From Pseudomonas sp. Bout1 (lineage in GTDB: Bacteria > Pseudomonadota > Gammaproteobacteria > Pseudomonadales > Pseudomonadaceae): a stretch of DNA of 64,000 nt. Of this stretch, positions 1 to 9,600 are shown one piece after another. The notes below the pieces were generated by a model. The model did no database searches. It had not been told where the DNA came from and saw nothing but the letters and a program-made list of their open reading frames with translations. Numbering within the stretch: the stretch's first letter is position 1; each line of letters begins with the position of its first letter. The stretch is taken from assembly GCF_034314165.1 (NCBI RefSeq), contig NZ_JAVIWK010000001.1, positions 2,805,001 to 2,869,000 of the forward strand, written 5' to 3'. The position numbers and the translations under genes were made by a program.

Positions 1-78
1 GAGAATAGGTGAAGGGGCATGTGGCACAATTACGGATCAGATGCAGCTTGAGACTACGGATCAGTCTTGTGAAAATGT

Positions 79-101
79 TGGAATACCATAATATGGTGTT
101 C
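79..101. promoter_or_regulatory. Candidate GntR operator upstream of the NCS1 permease
   Basis: Positions 79-88 read TGGAATACCA, one base away from the perfect palindrome TGGTATACCA found near 34.7 and 40.1 kb. The wider stretch 81-101 is itself an inverted repeat, GAATACCATA-A-TATGGTGTTC, with one mismatched pair. It ends 77 bases before the permease start. A TGGTNNNACCA-type sequence is what FCD-subfamily GntR proteins commonly bind; assignment to the GntR gene at 35757-36509 is inference. Confidence 0.6.
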
Positions 102-178
102 ATCTGAGGGGCGGCCAGAGAGCGCCCCCGGTTTGGCGTCAAACAACTATAAGATCAGACCAACGCGAGTGCATTTCC

Positions 179-1585
179 ATGCCCCAAATGTCCCGGCAAG
201 ACCCCCTGATCGAGAATCACACGGTCGATTACGTCCCCCTCGCGGAGCGCCATGGAAAGGCCCGCGACCTGTTCACCTTATGGTTCAGCACCAACATTGC
301 ACCGCTGCCCATCGTCACCGGCGCCATGGTGGCCCAGGTGTTCCATCTCAACCTGGTGTGGGGGCTGCTGGCGATTGCCCTCGGGCACCTGCTCGGCGGC
401 ATCGTGATTGCCCTCGCCTCGGCCCAGGGCCCGCGCATGGGCATCCCGCAGATGGTGCAGAGCCGGGGCCAGTTCGGGCGTTTCGGCGCACTGCTGATCG
501 TGTTTTTCGCGGCGCTGATCTACATCGGCTTTTTTATCTCCAACATCGTGCTGGCCGGTAAGTCCATCGTCGGCATCGTGCCGTCCGTGCCGGTGCCGGC
601 CAGCATCCTGATTGGCGCGCTCAGTGCCACCGCCATCGGCGTGATCGGCTACCGCTTTATCCATACACTGAACCGCATCGGCACCTGGGTGATGGGCAGC
701 GCATTGCTGGCGGGCTTTCTCTACATTTTTGCCCATGACCTGCCGGCAGACTTCCTCACCCGTGGCGGCTTCAACCTGGCCGGCTGGCTGGCGACGGTGT
801 CGTTGGGGGTGATCTGGCAAATCAGCTTTTCGCCCTATACCAGTGACTATTCGCGCTACCTACCGGCGGATATCGGCATCACCCGGCCCTTTGTCGCCAC
901 CTACCTGGGCGCCACCCTCGGCACCATTTTGTCGTTCTCCTTTGGCCTGGTTGCCGCCCTGGCAACGCCCGAAGGCACTGAAGCGATGGTCGCGGTCAAG
1001 CAGGCCACAGGCACGCTTGGGCCGATCCTGATGGTGCTGTTCCTGCTCAATATCATCAGCCACAACGCCCTGAATCTGTACGGTGCGGTGCTGTCGATCA
1101 TCACGTCGATCCAGACCTTCGCCAGCCACTGGACGCCCAGCATCAAGGTGCGCGTGATGCTGTCCAGCGTGGTACTCGCCGGTTGCTGTGTGGTGGCGTT
1201 GGGCGCGTCGGCGGACTTCATCTCGCAGTTCATCGGCCTGATCCTCGCGCTGCTGGTGGTGCTGGTGCCGTGGGCGTCGATCAACCTGATCGACTTCTAC
1301 CTCATCAAGCGTGGCGCCTATGACATTGCCTCGATCTTCCAGGCGGACGGCGGGATCTACGGGCGCTTTAACCTGCATGCGATCGTGGCGTATTTCATCG
1401 GCATCATCGTGCAACTGCCGTTTGCCAATACGTCGCTGTATGTGGGGCCTTACGCCAACCTGGTGGAAGGCGCAGACCTGTCGTGGCTGGTGGGGTTGGT
1501 GGTGACGTGCCCGTTGTATTACTGCCTGGCGACACGTCAACGCACGCAAAAGGTCAGGGCGGCGAGGTTGGGCTATACCGACTGA
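179..1585 (+). CDS. NCS1-family cytosine/purine-type permease
   Basis: A 468-residue integral membrane protein with about twelve hydrophobic segments and an N-terminal TLWFSTNIAPLPIVTGA stretch typical of the nucleobase:cation symporter-1 (CodB/PucI-like) family. It should import a nucleobase, hydantoin or related nitrogen heterocycle across the inner membrane by cation symport; the exact substrate cannot be read from sequence. The start is the ATG at 179; an ATG at 188 is an alternative. It stands alone, convergent with the methylamine operon, and is preceded by an operator-like palindrome shared with the 33-40 kb catabolic genes, so it probably serves that pathway rather than the methylamine island beside it. 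Confidence 0.85.
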   Translation: MPQMSRQDPLIENHTVDYVPLAERHGKARDLFTLWFSTNIAPLPIVTGAMVAQVFHLNLVWGLLAIALGHLLGGIVIALASAQGPRMGIPQMVQSRGQFGRFGALLIVFFAALIYIGFFISNIVLAGKSIVGIVPSVPVPASILIGALSATAIGVIGYRFIHTLNRIGTWVMGSALLAGFLYIFAHDLPADFLTRGGFNLAGWLATVSLGVIWQISFSPYTSDYSRYLPADIGITRPFVATYLGATLGTILSFSFGLVAALATPEGTEAMVAVKQATGTLGPILMVLFLLNIISHNALNLYGAVLSIITSIQTFASHWTPSIKVRVMLSSVVLAGCCVVALGASADFISQFIGLILALLVVLVPWASINLIDFYLIKRGAYDIASIFQADGGIYGRFNLHAIVAYFIGIIVQLPFANTSLYVGPYANLVEGADLSWLVGLVVTCPLYYCLATRQRTQKVRAARLGYTD

Positions 1586-1608
1586 CCCTGGCGAGTGCCG
1601 CGCGGTCC

Positions 1609-1643
1609 AAATGTAGGAGCGAGCAAGCCCGCTCTCACATTTT
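1609..1643. repeat. REP-type hairpin between convergent genes
   Basis: Single REP unit containing TGTAGGAGCGAGCAAGCCCG, followed by the complementary arm and TCACATTTTT. The stem GAGCG-AGCAAGC-CCGCTC can fold and is followed by T residues. It lies between the convergent NCS1 permease and mgdD genes, so it may act as a shared terminator. Confidence 0.6.
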
Positions 1644-1675
1644 TGGTCGGGGTCGACTTCAAACCCGCTGCATAT

Positions 1676-2239
1676 TCAGAGCACATTACCCCCGCCAAAC
1701 TCCTCCAATGCATCCAGCAGTGCACTCATGAAGTATTCCTTCGAGGCGCGATCCCACAGGATATGAAACGCCGGTGCATCCACACTGCCCGAGTGGATGA
1801 CGATCGCATTGGCCCGCGCCACCGACGTCTGCGCCACTGCCCCCGGCTTGAAGGCCGCAGCGCTGAGGTCGACACCACAGAGCTTCGCCATCACCTGGGC
1901 AATCACATCGCCGCTGAGCAATACGCAGGCGTGGCTGTCCTGGCGGGGCAGCAGGTAGTTGGCGCGGTGGTCCAGCTCCCAGCGTGCTTCTTCATCGGCG
2001 ATGCGCTGGCCTTGGTCCAGCGGGCTGCCCAACACCAGGTATTCACTCTGTGACAGGCGCGCTACCCAACTGCCGTCCGCCTGCGCGGTGGCCTGGTTGG
2101 GCGCTTCCGGCAGGCTGAAACCGCGCGCGCTCAGGTACTCGGCGCTCTGGCTGCCGCGAAAGCCAACCCTTGGCAGGTCGGTCTGGTCGACCAGGCGGCA
2201 TGGCGGCGTGAATATCTCGTGTGCTTTCAGACTGGTCAT
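1676..2239 (-). CDS. mgdD: N-methylglutamate dehydrogenase gamma-like subunit (SoxG family)
   Basis: A 187-residue protein of the sarcosine oxidase gamma family, the small folate-side subunit of heterotetrameric amine oxidases. It is the last gene of a block transcribed as beta, delta, alpha, gamma, and its start lies three bases past the alpha-subunit stop. In the N-methylglutamate route this complex oxidises N-methylglutamate to glutamate with transfer of the methyl carbon to tetrahydrofolate. By sequence alone a true sarcosine oxidase is possible. The presence of gmaS and mgsABC a few kilobases away, and the absence of gbc, glyA or betaine genes, favours the N-methylglutamate enzyme. Confidence 0.75.
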   Translation of the reverse strand: MTSLKAHEIFTPPCRLVDQTDLPRVGFRGSQSAEYLSARGFSLPEAPNQATAQADGSWVARLSQSEYLVLGSPLDQGQRIADEEARWELDHRANYLLPRQDSHACVLLSGDVIAQVMAKLCGVDLSAAAFKPGAVAQTSVARANAIVIHSGSVDAPAFHILWDRASKEYFMSALLDALEEFGGGNVL

Positions 2240-2242
2240 GGC

Positions 2243-5140
2243 TTAACCCTCCTGGCGTTGGTTGGTAGGGTCGAAAAAGGGCAGTGGCACCACCTCGGCC
2301 TGGACGACAATGCCGCCCTCGACGCGAATCGGAATCCGCTGCCCCGGCGTGCTCTGGTCGATACCGGCATAGGCCAGGCCGACTATTTTGCCCAGGGAGC
2401 TTGAGTACTCGCAGGAGGTGACATTGCCGCTGATGTCCGGGCCGTTAAGCACCAGGTGGCCTTCCAGCGGTTGCACGCTGCCCTGGGGCAAGGTGAAACC
2501 CACCAGTTTGCGTTTCAACGGCTGGGCTTCGAGGATGTCCACCGAGCGGCGGCCGACGAAGAATGGCTTGTTGCGGCTCACCGCCCAGCCCATGTCGATT
2601 TCTGCCGGGTGGGTCATGCCGTCGGTGTCCTGGCTGATGATCACGTGGCCTTTTTCCAAGCGCAGCAGGCGTTGGGTTTCGACGCCGAAGGGGCGAATCT
2701 CATGGGCTTTGCCCGCTGCCATCAATGCATCCCAGAGCGCCAGGCCATGGCGTGCAGGCACGTGGATTTCATAGCCCAGCTCGCCGACAAAACCCACCCG
2801 CAGCAAGCGGGCCTTGATCCCGGCGACGGTGCCCTGGCGTACACCCAGATACGGAAAACCTTCGGCGCTCAGGTCGAGGTCGGTGCACACCTGCTCCAGC
2901 ACTTTGCGCGAATCCGGCCCGGCGACGTTCACGGCACAAATCGCAGCGGTGACGTTGGCCACATCCACGTCCAGGCGCCATTGTGCATTCCACTTGAGCA
3001 TTTGCTGGTAGATCCGGTCGACGCCGCTGGTGGTGGCGGTGACGTAGAAGTGGTTGTCGCCAAGCCGCGCGCACACGCCATCGTCGATGACTACGCCGTG
3101 CTCATTGGTCATCAGTGCATAGCGGGAACGGCCCACCGGCTGCTTGAGAAACGCGAAGGTGTACATCCGGTTAAGCAATTCGGCGGCGTCCGGGCCGCGT
3201 ACATCCAGGCCGCCCAGGGTCGATACATCGATCAGGCCGACCTTGTTGCGCACATGCAGGGCTTCGGCCTGCATGCATGCCTCGCGGTCCTGGGGTTTGC
3301 CGTAATACGCCGGGCGTTGCCAGATGCCGGCGGGCATCATCTTCGCCCCTGCCTGCAGGTGCCTGGCATGCATCGGTGTTTGACGGTAAGGGTCGAAGGC
3401 GCGCCCGGCGACGTGCGCCAGTTTTTCCGCCACAAACGGCGGCCGCGCGGTGGTCACTCCGGTTTCACTGATGTTGCGTTGGGTGGCCCACGCCACCAGC
3501 CGCGCTGTGGGCAGTGCCGAGTGGCGGCCCTGGGACGGGCCCATGCCCACGGTGGAGTAGCGTTTGACCAGTTGCACGTCGCGGTAACCGATGCGGGTGG
3601 CGTTGACGATATCCGCCACTTGCAGGTCCTCGTCGAAGTCGACGAAATCCTTGCCTTTGGGGTGCGGGAAGATCGGCCAGTTGAAATTCACCTGGGCTTC
3701 GCTGCGCAACGGCAACTGAGGGCTGGCGGTACTCAAGCCGAGGGCAAGCACACTGTTGGCCGCGGCATTGGTTGCGTCCACCAATACGTTGTCCAACTGA
3801 TGCCGACCGTGGACGGAGCCCGCCACGTTCAGGTTGTGCGGCAAACCGCTGAGGCTGAACGCTGCGCGCTGGTCGTCGTAAGCCAGCTTGCCGCCGGCCT
3901 GGCACAGCAGTTGATAGACCGGCATGTAGCCGGCCGACATGCACAACAGGTCGCAGTCAATCAGTTGCCCACTGTCGCTGACCTGGCCCTGGCCGGTGAT
4001 CTGGCGTACGTCGACGCCCTTCACGTGGCGCATGCCCTTTTCATGCAAGGCCTCGAACACTGTGCTGTTGGTCAGGCAACGGATGTTGCGCAGGGCCAGC
4101 GCGGCTGGCAGCGCTTTGTCGGCGGGGGCCTGGCGCAGGTCGATCACGGCAGCCACCTGCACGCCCTGGTCGTGCAGGTCGAGGGCTGCGAGGTAACCGT
4201 CATCGTTGCCGGTCAGCACCACGGCACGTTTGCCGGGCTTGACCGCGTACAGCTTCATCAGGCGTTGCGCGGCACTGGTGAGCATTACGCCCGGCAAGTC
4301 GTTATTGCGAAAGATCACCGGCTGGTCGAAGGAGCCGCTGCACACCAGGCACTGGCGCGCGCGCACCTTGTACATCCGCTTGCCCTGGATCACCGGCAGG
4401 TAGTTGTCGGTGAACCAGGCGTTGCAGGTGGCCTCGGTGAGCACCTGGATATTGGCGTGTTGCTGCACCGCGCCGAGCAGTTCGCGGCGCAGGGATTCGG
4501 CGCGCGTGCCCTCGATATCGAAGCGGGCATAGGCCAGCGAACCGCCCAGGATCGGCTGCTGCTCGATCAGTAATACCTTGGCCCCGGCATTCGCGGCGGT
4601 GAGGGCCGCCTGCAAACCGGCGGGGCCGGCGCCGATCACCGCAAGGTCGGTAAACAGGTAGGCCTTGTCGTAGTGCTCGGGCTGGAACTTCAGGTCGAGC
4701 ACACCCAGGCCGGCTTTTTTGCGGATGATCGGTTCCCAGACCTTCCACATGCCCTTGGGCTTGTAGAACGAGCGGTAGTAGAACCCCACCGGCATGAATT
4801 TGGAGAACTTGCCCAGGTAGGCATCGCGGTCGTTGTCCAGCGAGCCGTTGACGTTCTGCGCGCTCACCTGCAAGCCGCCAGACAAGGGGTGGGCGTCGGC
4901 CAGCACGTTCGGCTCCTGGGGCAACTGCACCAGGCTGTTGGCGTCCTGGCCGGCCATGGTCAACGGGCCGCGCGGGCGGTGGTATTTGAACGAGCGGGAG
5001 ATCAGGAAGCGCCCGTTGGCCAACAGCGCGCTGGCGATGCTGTCGCCTTGCAAGCCCTGGTAGCGTTGGCCGTCGAAGCTGAAGTCGAGCAACTGATCGC
5101 GCTGGATCAGCAAGCCCATGGGGGCGGGTAGGCGGTTCAT
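2243..5140 (-). CDS. mgdC: N-methylglutamate dehydrogenase alpha-like subunit (SoxA family)
   Basis: A 965-residue flavoprotein with the three-part layout of sarcosine oxidase alpha. It has an N-terminal 2Fe-2S-ferredoxin-like fold (residues about 15-100, without an obvious cysteine cluster), a central pyridine-nucleotide-binding Rossmann region starting at GAGPAGLQAA (residues 170-179), and a C-terminal GcvT-like tetrahydrofolate domain from about residue 580. It would pass the methyl-derived C1 unit to tetrahydrofolate, giving methylene-tetrahydrofolate for the downstream FolD and PurU. Its start overlaps the end of the delta gene by four bases, indicating translational coupling. Distinguishing N-methylglutamate from sarcosine as substrate rests on gene context. 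Confidence 0.8.
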   Translation of the reverse strand: MNRLPAPMGLLIQRDQLLDFSFDGQRYQGLQGDSIASALLANGRFLISRSFKYHRPRGPLTMAGQDANSLVQLPQEPNVLADAHPLSGGLQVSAQNVNGSLDNDRDAYLGKFSKFMPVGFYYRSFYKPKGMWKVWEPIIRKKAGLGVLDLKFQPEHYDKAYLFTDLAVIGAGPAGLQAALTAANAGAKVLLIEQQPILGGSLAYARFDIEGTRAESLRRELLGAVQQHANIQVLTEATCNAWFTDNYLPVIQGKRMYKVRARQCLVCSGSFDQPVIFRNNDLPGVMLTSAAQRLMKLYAVKPGKRAVVLTGNDDGYLAALDLHDQGVQVAAVIDLRQAPADKALPAALALRNIRCLTNSTVFEALHEKGMRHVKGVDVRQITGQGQVSDSGQLIDCDLLCMSAGYMPVYQLLCQAGGKLAYDDQRAAFSLSGLPHNLNVAGSVHGRHQLDNVLVDATNAAANSVLALGLSTASPQLPLRSEAQVNFNWPIFPHPKGKDFVDFDEDLQVADIVNATRIGYRDVQLVKRYSTVGMGPSQGRHSALPTARLVAWATQRNISETGVTTARPPFVAEKLAHVAGRAFDPYRQTPMHARHLQAGAKMMPAGIWQRPAYYGKPQDREACMQAEALHVRNKVGLIDVSTLGGLDVRGPDAAELLNRMYTFAFLKQPVGRSRYALMTNEHGVVIDDGVCARLGDNHFYVTATTSGVDRIYQQMLKWNAQWRLDVDVANVTAAICAVNVAGPDSRKVLEQVCTDLDLSAEGFPYLGVRQGTVAGIKARLLRVGFVGELGYEIHVPARHGLALWDALMAAGKAHEIRPFGVETQRLLRLEKGHVIISQDTDGMTHPAEIDMGWAVSRNKPFFVGRRSVDILEAQPLKRKLVGFTLPQGSVQPLEGHLVLNGPDISGNVTSCEYSSSLGKIVGLAYAGIDQSTPGQRIPIRVEGGIVVQAEVVPLPFFDPTNQRQEG

Positions 5141-5436
5141 CCGGCGATCTCCTGGGCGGTGTTGAAGTCGACGCGAGTACTGAACAGTTCCTTGGGGTCG
5201 AAGGTGCGCTGGATCTCATCGGTGACGGTGTGGCGCTCGGCGAGGAACCAATAGCTCGATGGCGTGTGCATCCACCATTCGCGCACTACGCCGGCAAGGT
5301 TGTCGGTGTTGAACACGTAGTCGGCCCATTCGGCATCGCTGCAGTTCACCGGGTCGGGCATGGGCTTGAACTCGCCGCCGTAGGTGAACTCGCTGATATT
5401 GCGCGGCCCGTTGAGCGGGCAAATCATGATTTTCAT
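5137..5436 (-). CDS. mgdB: N-methylglutamate dehydrogenase delta-like subunit (SoxD family)
   Basis: A 99-residue SoxD-family subunit; the start is the ATG at 5436, giving MKIMICPLNGPRNISEF. Sarcosine oxidase delta subunits usually open with a CPxCG zinc-binding motif. Here the second cysteine is replaced (CPLNG), leaving C6 with H57 and H69 as possible ligands. This departs from classical SoxD and would fit the N-methylglutamate dehydrogenase branch. It sits between beta and alpha genes, overlapping the latter by four bases. Confidence 0.72.
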   Translation of the reverse strand: MKIMICPLNGPRNISEFTYGGEFKPMPDPVNCSDAEWADYVFNTDNLAGVVREWWMHTPSSYWFLAERHTVTDEIQRTFDPKELFSTRVDFNTAQEIAG

Positions 5437-5450
5437 AGTCTGCTCTGCGC

Positions 5451-6692
5451 TTAGTGACTGGCCGCCGTGGCGCCCATTTCGTTGACTTGCTGGAAGGTCG
5501 AGAAACGCTCCAGGCCAAAGGGCTTGATCAGCTGCGGCACCTTGCCGCCGCTGGCTACCAGCTCGGCCATGGTCTTGCCGCAGATGGGCGTGGCCTTGAA
5601 CCCCCAGGTGCCCCAGCCGGCGTCGAGGTAATAATTTTTCACTGGCGACAGGCCCATGATCGGGCTGTAGTCGGGCGTCATGTCGGTGATCCCGGCCCAT
5701 TGGCGCATCAACTTGGCGTTGGCCAAAAACGGGAACATCTCGATGGCGTGGGCCAGCAGGCTTTCCTTCAGGTCCAGGGTCGAGCGCGTGTTGAACAATG
5801 GGTAAGGGTCGGAACCGCCACCAAATACCACTTCGCCCCGGCTGGTTTGCTGCACATAGCAGTGCAGGGCCGAGGAACTCACCAGCGGGTCGAGAAACGG
5901 TTTGAACGGCTGGGTCACCATCGCCTGCAGCGGGAAGGTCTGGATCGGCGAGCGGATGCCGGCCTTGGCCATCAGCAGCGAACTGTGCCCGGCAATCGCC
6001 TGCACCGCGCAACCACACTTGATCGTGCCGCGATTGGTCTTGACCGCCGTGATCGCGCCGTTTTCGATGATCAGGTCCTGCACTTCGGTCAGTTGGTGGA
6101 TCTCCACGCCGCGTTTGGCTGCTTGCTTGGCGTAACCCCAGGCCACGGCGTCATGGCGCGCGGTGGCGCCGTCGATGTGCCAGAGCCCGGCGATCACCGG
6201 CAAGTGGCCGGGGTCGAGGTTGAGGCTGGGCACCAGTTCACGGATCTGTTGGCGGTCGATCATCTCGGTACGCCCGCCAAAGTGCTTGTTGACCTCGGCG
6301 CGCTGGCGGAACGAACGCACGGTGGCATCGGTATGCGCGAGGGTCAGCTGACCGCGCTCGGAGTACATGATGTTGAAGTCGAATTCGTTGGACAGCGACT
6401 GGAACATCTTCACCGATTCGGCGTAGAAACGTACGCCCTCGCTGGTCAGGTAATTGGAGCGAATCACCGCGGTATTGCGCGCCGTATTGCCGCCGCCCAG
6501 GTACGATTTTTCCAGCACGGCAATGTTGGTGATGCCGTGGTACTTGGCCAGGTAGTAAGCGGTGGCGAGGCCATGGCCGCCGGCACCGATGATCACCACG
6601 TCGTAGCTGGCCTTGAGTTCCTTGGGCGGTGGCAGATCCACATCCACCGGGTATTCCGAGCTCAGTCCGTATTTCAATAGATTGAATGGCAT
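5451..6692 (-). CDS. mgdA: N-methylglutamate dehydrogenase beta-like subunit (SoxB family)
   Basis: A 413-residue DAO-family flavoprotein, the catalytic subunit that oxidises the secondary amine. The FAD-binding signature [14 protein letters not shown] begins at residue 36, and [11 protein letters not shown] near residue 72 is the conserved region of SoxB-like enzymes. It is the first of the beta-delta-alpha-gamma block and overlaps the end of folD by 19 bases, so oxidation and C1 handling are transcribed together. Length matches SoxB (about 410 residues). Substrate assignment to N-methylglutamate is from the accompanying gmaS and mgs genes. Confidence 0.8.
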   Translation of the reverse strand: MPFNLLKYGLSSEYPVDVDLPPPKELKASYDVVIIGAGGHGLATAYYLAKYHGITNIAVLEKSYLGGGNTARNTAVIRSNYLTSEGVRFYAESVKMFQSLSNEFDFNIMYSERGQLTLAHTDATVRSFRQRAEVNKHFGGRTEMIDRQQIRELVPSLNLDPGHLPVIAGLWHIDGATARHDAVAWGYAKQAAKRGVEIHQLTEVQDLIIENGAITAVKTNRGTIKCGCAVQAIAGHSSLLMAKAGIRSPIQTFPLQAMVTQPFKPFLDPLVSSSALHCYVQQTSRGEVVFGGGSDPYPLFNTRSTLDLKESLLAHAIEMFPFLANAKLMRQWAGITDMTPDYSPIMGLSPVKNYYLDAGWGTWGFKATPICGKTMAELVASGGKVPQLIKPFGLERFSTFQQVNEMGATAASH

Positions 6693-7579
6693 ACGGCCTC
6701 CGATTGGCTGCGTAGGGCGTGGTGTTGCGCGAGGGCTGCGGTCACGGTGTTTTTCATCAGGAAGGCGATGGTCATCGGGCCCACGCCGCCGGGCACCGGG
6801 GTGATGGCCGCGACATGGGGCAGGGCGCTGTCGAAATCGACATCGCCCACCAGGCGGCTGCGGCCTTCGTCGTCAATGCGGTTGATCCCGACGTCGATCA
6901 CCACCGCGCCGGGCTTGAGCCAGCCGGCATCGATCAAGCGCGGGCGGCCTACAGCGGCGATCACGATGTCGGCCTGTCGGCACAACGCTTGTGCATCCTG
7001 GCTGCGCGAATGCAGTACCGTTACCGAACAGTCTGCCTTGAGCAGCAGGGCGGCCATGGGTTTGCCGACGATGTTCGAGCGGCCGACGACCACCGCATGT
7101 TTACCGCGCAAATCGCCCAGGGTTTGCTCCAGCAAATACAGGCAACCGCTGGGGGTGCAGGGCGTCAACACCGAGCGGCCCTGACTGAGCCCGCCGACGT
7201 TCTGGCTGTGAAAACCGTCCACGTCCTTGTCTGGCGCGATGGCTTCCAGGGCGCGTAATTCGTCCATTTGCGCCGGCAGCGGCAGTTGCAGGAGGATCCC
7301 GTTGATCGCCGGGTTGGCGTTCAACTCGCCGATCAGGATCAGCAACTGTTCGGTGCTGGTGTCGCTGGGCAACCGGTGCTCGAGGGAGCGAATGCCCACC
7401 TCTTCGGCACGCAGGATCTTGTTGCGCACGTAGACCTGGCTGGCCGGGTCAGCGCCCACCAGGATCACCGCCAGGGCCGGTTCAATGTCGTGCTCGCGCA
7501 GGCGCGCCACATCTTCGCGCACTTGCAGCAGCACCCGGGCGGCAGCGGCTTTGCCGTCGATCAGTTTATGGGCGCTCAC
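6674..7579 (-). CDS. folD: Methylene-tetrahydrofolate dehydrogenase/cyclohydrolase (copy 1)
   Basis: A 301-residue FolD. It converts methylene-tetrahydrofolate to formyl-tetrahydrofolate in the cytoplasm. Visible signatures are [14 protein letters not shown] near residue 50, PCTPSG near 143, the NADP-binding [14 protein letters not shown], and the C-terminal [15 protein letters not shown]. It lies between purU (four-base overlap) and mgdA (19-base overlap) in one operon, so it is a dedicated copy for C1 units released by the N-methylglutamate dehydrogenase. A second folD is at 15718-16632; the two proteins are clearly paralogous but not near-identical. Confidence 0.93.
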   Translation of the reverse strand: MSAHKLIDGKAAAARVLLQVREDVARLREHDIEPALAVILVGADPASQVYVRNKILRAEEVGIRSLEHRLPSDTSTEQLLILIGELNANPAINGILLQLPLPAQMDELRALEAIAPDKDVDGFHSQNVGGLSQGRSVLTPCTPSGCLYLLEQTLGDLRGKHAVVVGRSNIVGKPMAALLLKADCSVTVLHSRSQDAQALCRQADIVIAAVGRPRLIDAGWLKPGAVVIDVGINRIDDEGRSRLVGDVDFDSALPHVAAITPVPGGVGPMTIAFLMKNTVTAALAQHHALRSQSEAVCHSIY

Positions 7580-8442
7580 CGGAACACCACCGTTCTGTCC
7601 TGGTTGAGGAATACGCGGTGTTCCAGGTGGTACTTGACCGCCTTGGACAGGGCCACGGTTTCGGTGTCGCGGCCGATGGCGACCAGGTCGTCGGGTTTGT
7701 ACACGTGGTCTACGCGCTGTACTTCCTGTTCGATGATCGGGCCTTCATCGAGGTCGCTGGTGACGTAGTGCGCCGTGGCGCCGATCAGCTTCACCCCGCG
7801 CTGATAGGCCTGGTGGTAGGGTTTTGCGCCTTTGAAGCCGGGCAGGAATGAGTGGTGAATGTTGATCGCTCGCCCCGACAGTTGCCGGCACAGGTCGTCG
7901 GACAGGATTTGCATGTAGCGCGCCAACACCACCAGTTCGGTGCGGGTGTCGTCGACGATTTTCATCAGTTCGGCTTCCTGGGCGGCTTTGTTGTCCTTGG
8001 CCACGGGCAGGTAGATAAAGCGGATGCCCTCGCGCTCGGCCATGGGCCGCAGGTCGAGGTGGTTGGAGACGATGGCGGTGATGGTCATGTCCATCTCGCC
8101 CTTGTGGTAGCGGTAGAGCAGGTCGGTGAGGCAGTGGTCGAATTTGCTGACCATCAGCATTACGCGCATGGGTTCGCGGGTGTCGTGCAGTTCCCATTGC
8201 ATGTCGAATGCTTTGGCGATGTCGGTGAAACCGGCCTTGATCTGTTCGAGGTCGCCGGGGTGGCCGTCATTGAAGCGGAACACCGCGCGCATGAAGAAGC
8301 GGCCGCTGAAGTCGTCGTCGAATTGCGCCATCTCCCCGATGTAGCAAGCGTTGTCTGCCAGGTAGGTGGTCACGGCTGCGACGATGCCGGACACCGCAGG
8401 GCAGGTGACCTTGATGATGAAGTGGTTTTTTTCGTGTTGCAT
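7576..8442 (-). CDS. purU: Formyltetrahydrofolate deformylase (copy 1)
   Basis: A 288-residue PurU with an N-terminal ACT domain (residues about 7-85) and a C-terminal formyl-hydrolase domain carrying [21 protein letters not shown] and SDLDEGP, where the conserved His and Asp of the active site lie. It hydrolyses 10-formyl-tetrahydrofolate to formate and tetrahydrofolate, recycling folate during methyl oxidation. It is first in the purU-folD-mgdABCD operon. The promoter region upstream has a motif shared with gmaS and dmmA. A paralogue is encoded at 22138-23004. Confidence 0.93.
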   Translation of the reverse strand: MQHEKNHFIIKVTCPAVSGIVAAVTTYLADNACYIGEMAQFDDDFSGRFFMRAVFRFNDGHPGDLEQIKAGFTDIAKAFDMQWELHDTREPMRVMLMVSKFDHCLTDLLYRYHKGEMDMTITAIVSNHLDLRPMAEREGIRFIYLPVAKDNKAAQEAELMKIVDDTRTELVVLARYMQILSDDLCRQLSGRAINIHHSFLPGFKGAKPYHQAYQRGVKLIGATAHYVTSDLDEGPIIEQEVQRVDHVYKPDDLVAIGRDTETVALSKAVKYHLEHRVFLNQDRTVVFR

Positions 8443-8522
8443 GACACGTCCTCGGGATGATGGCGGCAGTTCATCGCATAGCGAAAAATGTCTGAGGACA
8501 GCTGGCTCGTTCCTTGAGCGCG

Positions 8523-8548
8523 TTTTCTTGTGGGGAATAAAATATTCC
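8523..8548. promoter_or_regulatory. Methylamine-island motif, site 1 (upstream of purU operon)
   Basis: This 26-base stretch matches the site at 9601-9626 at 20 of 26 positions. It contains GGGGAATA followed by a palindrome GGAATA-AAA-TATTCC (8534-8548). Additional GGGAAAG half-sites lie at about 8594 and 8614. It sits about 80 bases upstream of purU. Likely an activator or repressor site; the binding protein is unknown. Confidence 0.55.
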
Positions 8549-8640
8549 TGAAGTGGCTTTATAGGGGAATGGGGGCGGGGAGTCTAGGGGTTTGGGAAAG
8601 TTTTTTAACTGAGGGGAAAGTTTTTGCCGGGGCTTTTGGT

Positions 8641-8888
8641 GGGTATATCCGTTGTTCAGGTAACGGCGGCTTATGGTTTAGCTCTTACAGCGACTCACTT
8701 TGGAAAAGCCCCAAAGCAAGCAAAGGGCTCTGCCCCGCCTGTCGGCACCTCGCTGTGGCTCGGTGTGCCCTCGGGCTGAATGGGGCAGTCAGATCGAGAT
8801 CAAAAGCCAGAGCACAGCGGCCTACCGGCCGGCTTGAGTGTTAAAAGCAACAGCAGAGCTGCTTTTCTGTAGGAGCCGGCTTGCCGGC
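8641..8888 (+). repeat. Dispersed two-hairpin repeat, copy A
   Basis: Begins GGTATATCCGTTGTTC, then GCTCTTACAGCG, then ACTTTGG-AAAAGCC-CCAAAG, followed by GCCCCGCCTGTCGGC and a tail ending GAGTGTTAAAAGC and a REP unit (TGTAGGAGCCGGCTTGCCGGC). Related copies start at 52532 (+), 53305 (-) and 63921 (+). The first hairpin is degenerate here, while the second keeps pairing through compensating changes. It fills most of the 465-base gap between purU and the XRE regulator. The small reading frame through it is not considered a gene. Confidence 0.7.
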
Positions 8889-8907
8889 GAAGAACCTGAA
8901 AACCCAA

Positions 8908-9507
8908 TCACTCTTTATCGTTGCCATAGTTCATGATCGACAACAACCGGATCGGCACCTGCACCAACTCCTCGGGCCCATGAGGAATCTCGCCCTCAAA
9001 CGTCAAGCTATCCCCGGCCTCCATCCGATACAGCTGATTCCCATGCCGATAAATCAGCTCTCCCTCAAGCAAATGCAAAAACTCAGTCCCAGGGTGGGCA
9101 AACGTCGGAAACTCTTCACTCGCATCGTCCATGCTGACCATGTATGCCTCGAAGCTCTTCTTGGGCCCCCGCGTATGGTTGAGCAGGTGATAGGTGTGCC
9201 CCTTCTCGGTCCCGCGACGCACCACTTCCATCCCCTGGTCAGCCTTGACCAGCAAGGCACTGCCATCCTGCTGGTCATACTCACTGAACAACTTCGATAA
9301 CGGCAGCCCTAGCACATCACACAGGCGGCTCAAGGTATCGAGGCTGGTGGACACCTGGGCGTTCTCGATCTTGCTTAACATCCCCTGGCTGATATCGGCA
9401 ATTTTCGCCACATCGGACAACTTCAGGTCCTGCGCCTGGCGCTGGCGTTTGATCTGCAGCCCCAGGTATTGCTCCAGCTTCAGGCGAGGCGCTGTTTCAG
9501 TGGACAT
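8908..9507 (-). CDS. XRE-family regulator with C-terminal cupin domain
   Basis: A 199-residue cytoplasmic transcription factor, with an N-terminal helix-turn-helix (LSDVAKIADISQGMLSKIENAQ, in about residues 27-50) and a C-terminal cupin (HPGTEFLHLLEGELIYR and GDSLTFEGEIPHGP). Such XRE-cupin proteins usually sense a small molecule in the cupin and control adjacent catabolic genes. I chose the ATG at 9507 because AGGAG lies nine bases upstream; the GTG at 9525 would overlap that site. It is divergent from gmaS and sits between the purU-folD-mgd operon and the gmaS-mgs operon, so it is the natural candidate regulator of methylamine use. Its own promoter carries the shared island motif. Confidence 0.87.
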   Translation of the reverse strand: MSTETAPRLKLEQYLGLQIKRQRQAQDLKLSDVAKIADISQGMLSKIENAQVSTSLDTLSRLCDVLGLPLSKLFSEYDQQDGSALLVKADQGMEVVRRGTEKGHTYHLLNHTRGPKKSFEAYMVSMDDASEEFPTFAHPGTEFLHLLEGELIYRHGNQLYRMEAGDSLTFEGEIPHGPEELVQVPIRLLSIMNYGNDKE

Positions 9508-9600
9508 GTTCGTCGGCTCCTGCACGGTTTCCGCTCAGTAATATTATTTTCGCACTGGGAAAGTGCATGGCATGGCTCTCGAAGGCCATCCCGCAACACG

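Noticed and set aside
31..64. Direct repeat TACGGATCAG twice at the left edge
   Set aside because: Two ten-base copies 24 bases apart with no further copies; too little context at the window edge to interpret.
2456..4573. A 705-residue open frame on the plus strand
   Set aside because: It is antisense to mgdC, His/Gly/Val-rich without any domain, and produced by GC-biased codon use.
1676..6692. Sarcosine oxidase of betaine catabolism
   Set aside because: Subunits fit, but no gbc, dgc or glyA genes are present while gmaS and mgsABC are; the N-methylglutamate dehydrogenase reading is stronger, though not proven.
8530..8844. Small reading frame with YIRCSGNGGLWFSSYS-like translation
   Set aside because: It lies inside repeat copy A; the same frame occurs in the other copies, so this is repeat sequence and not a protein gene.
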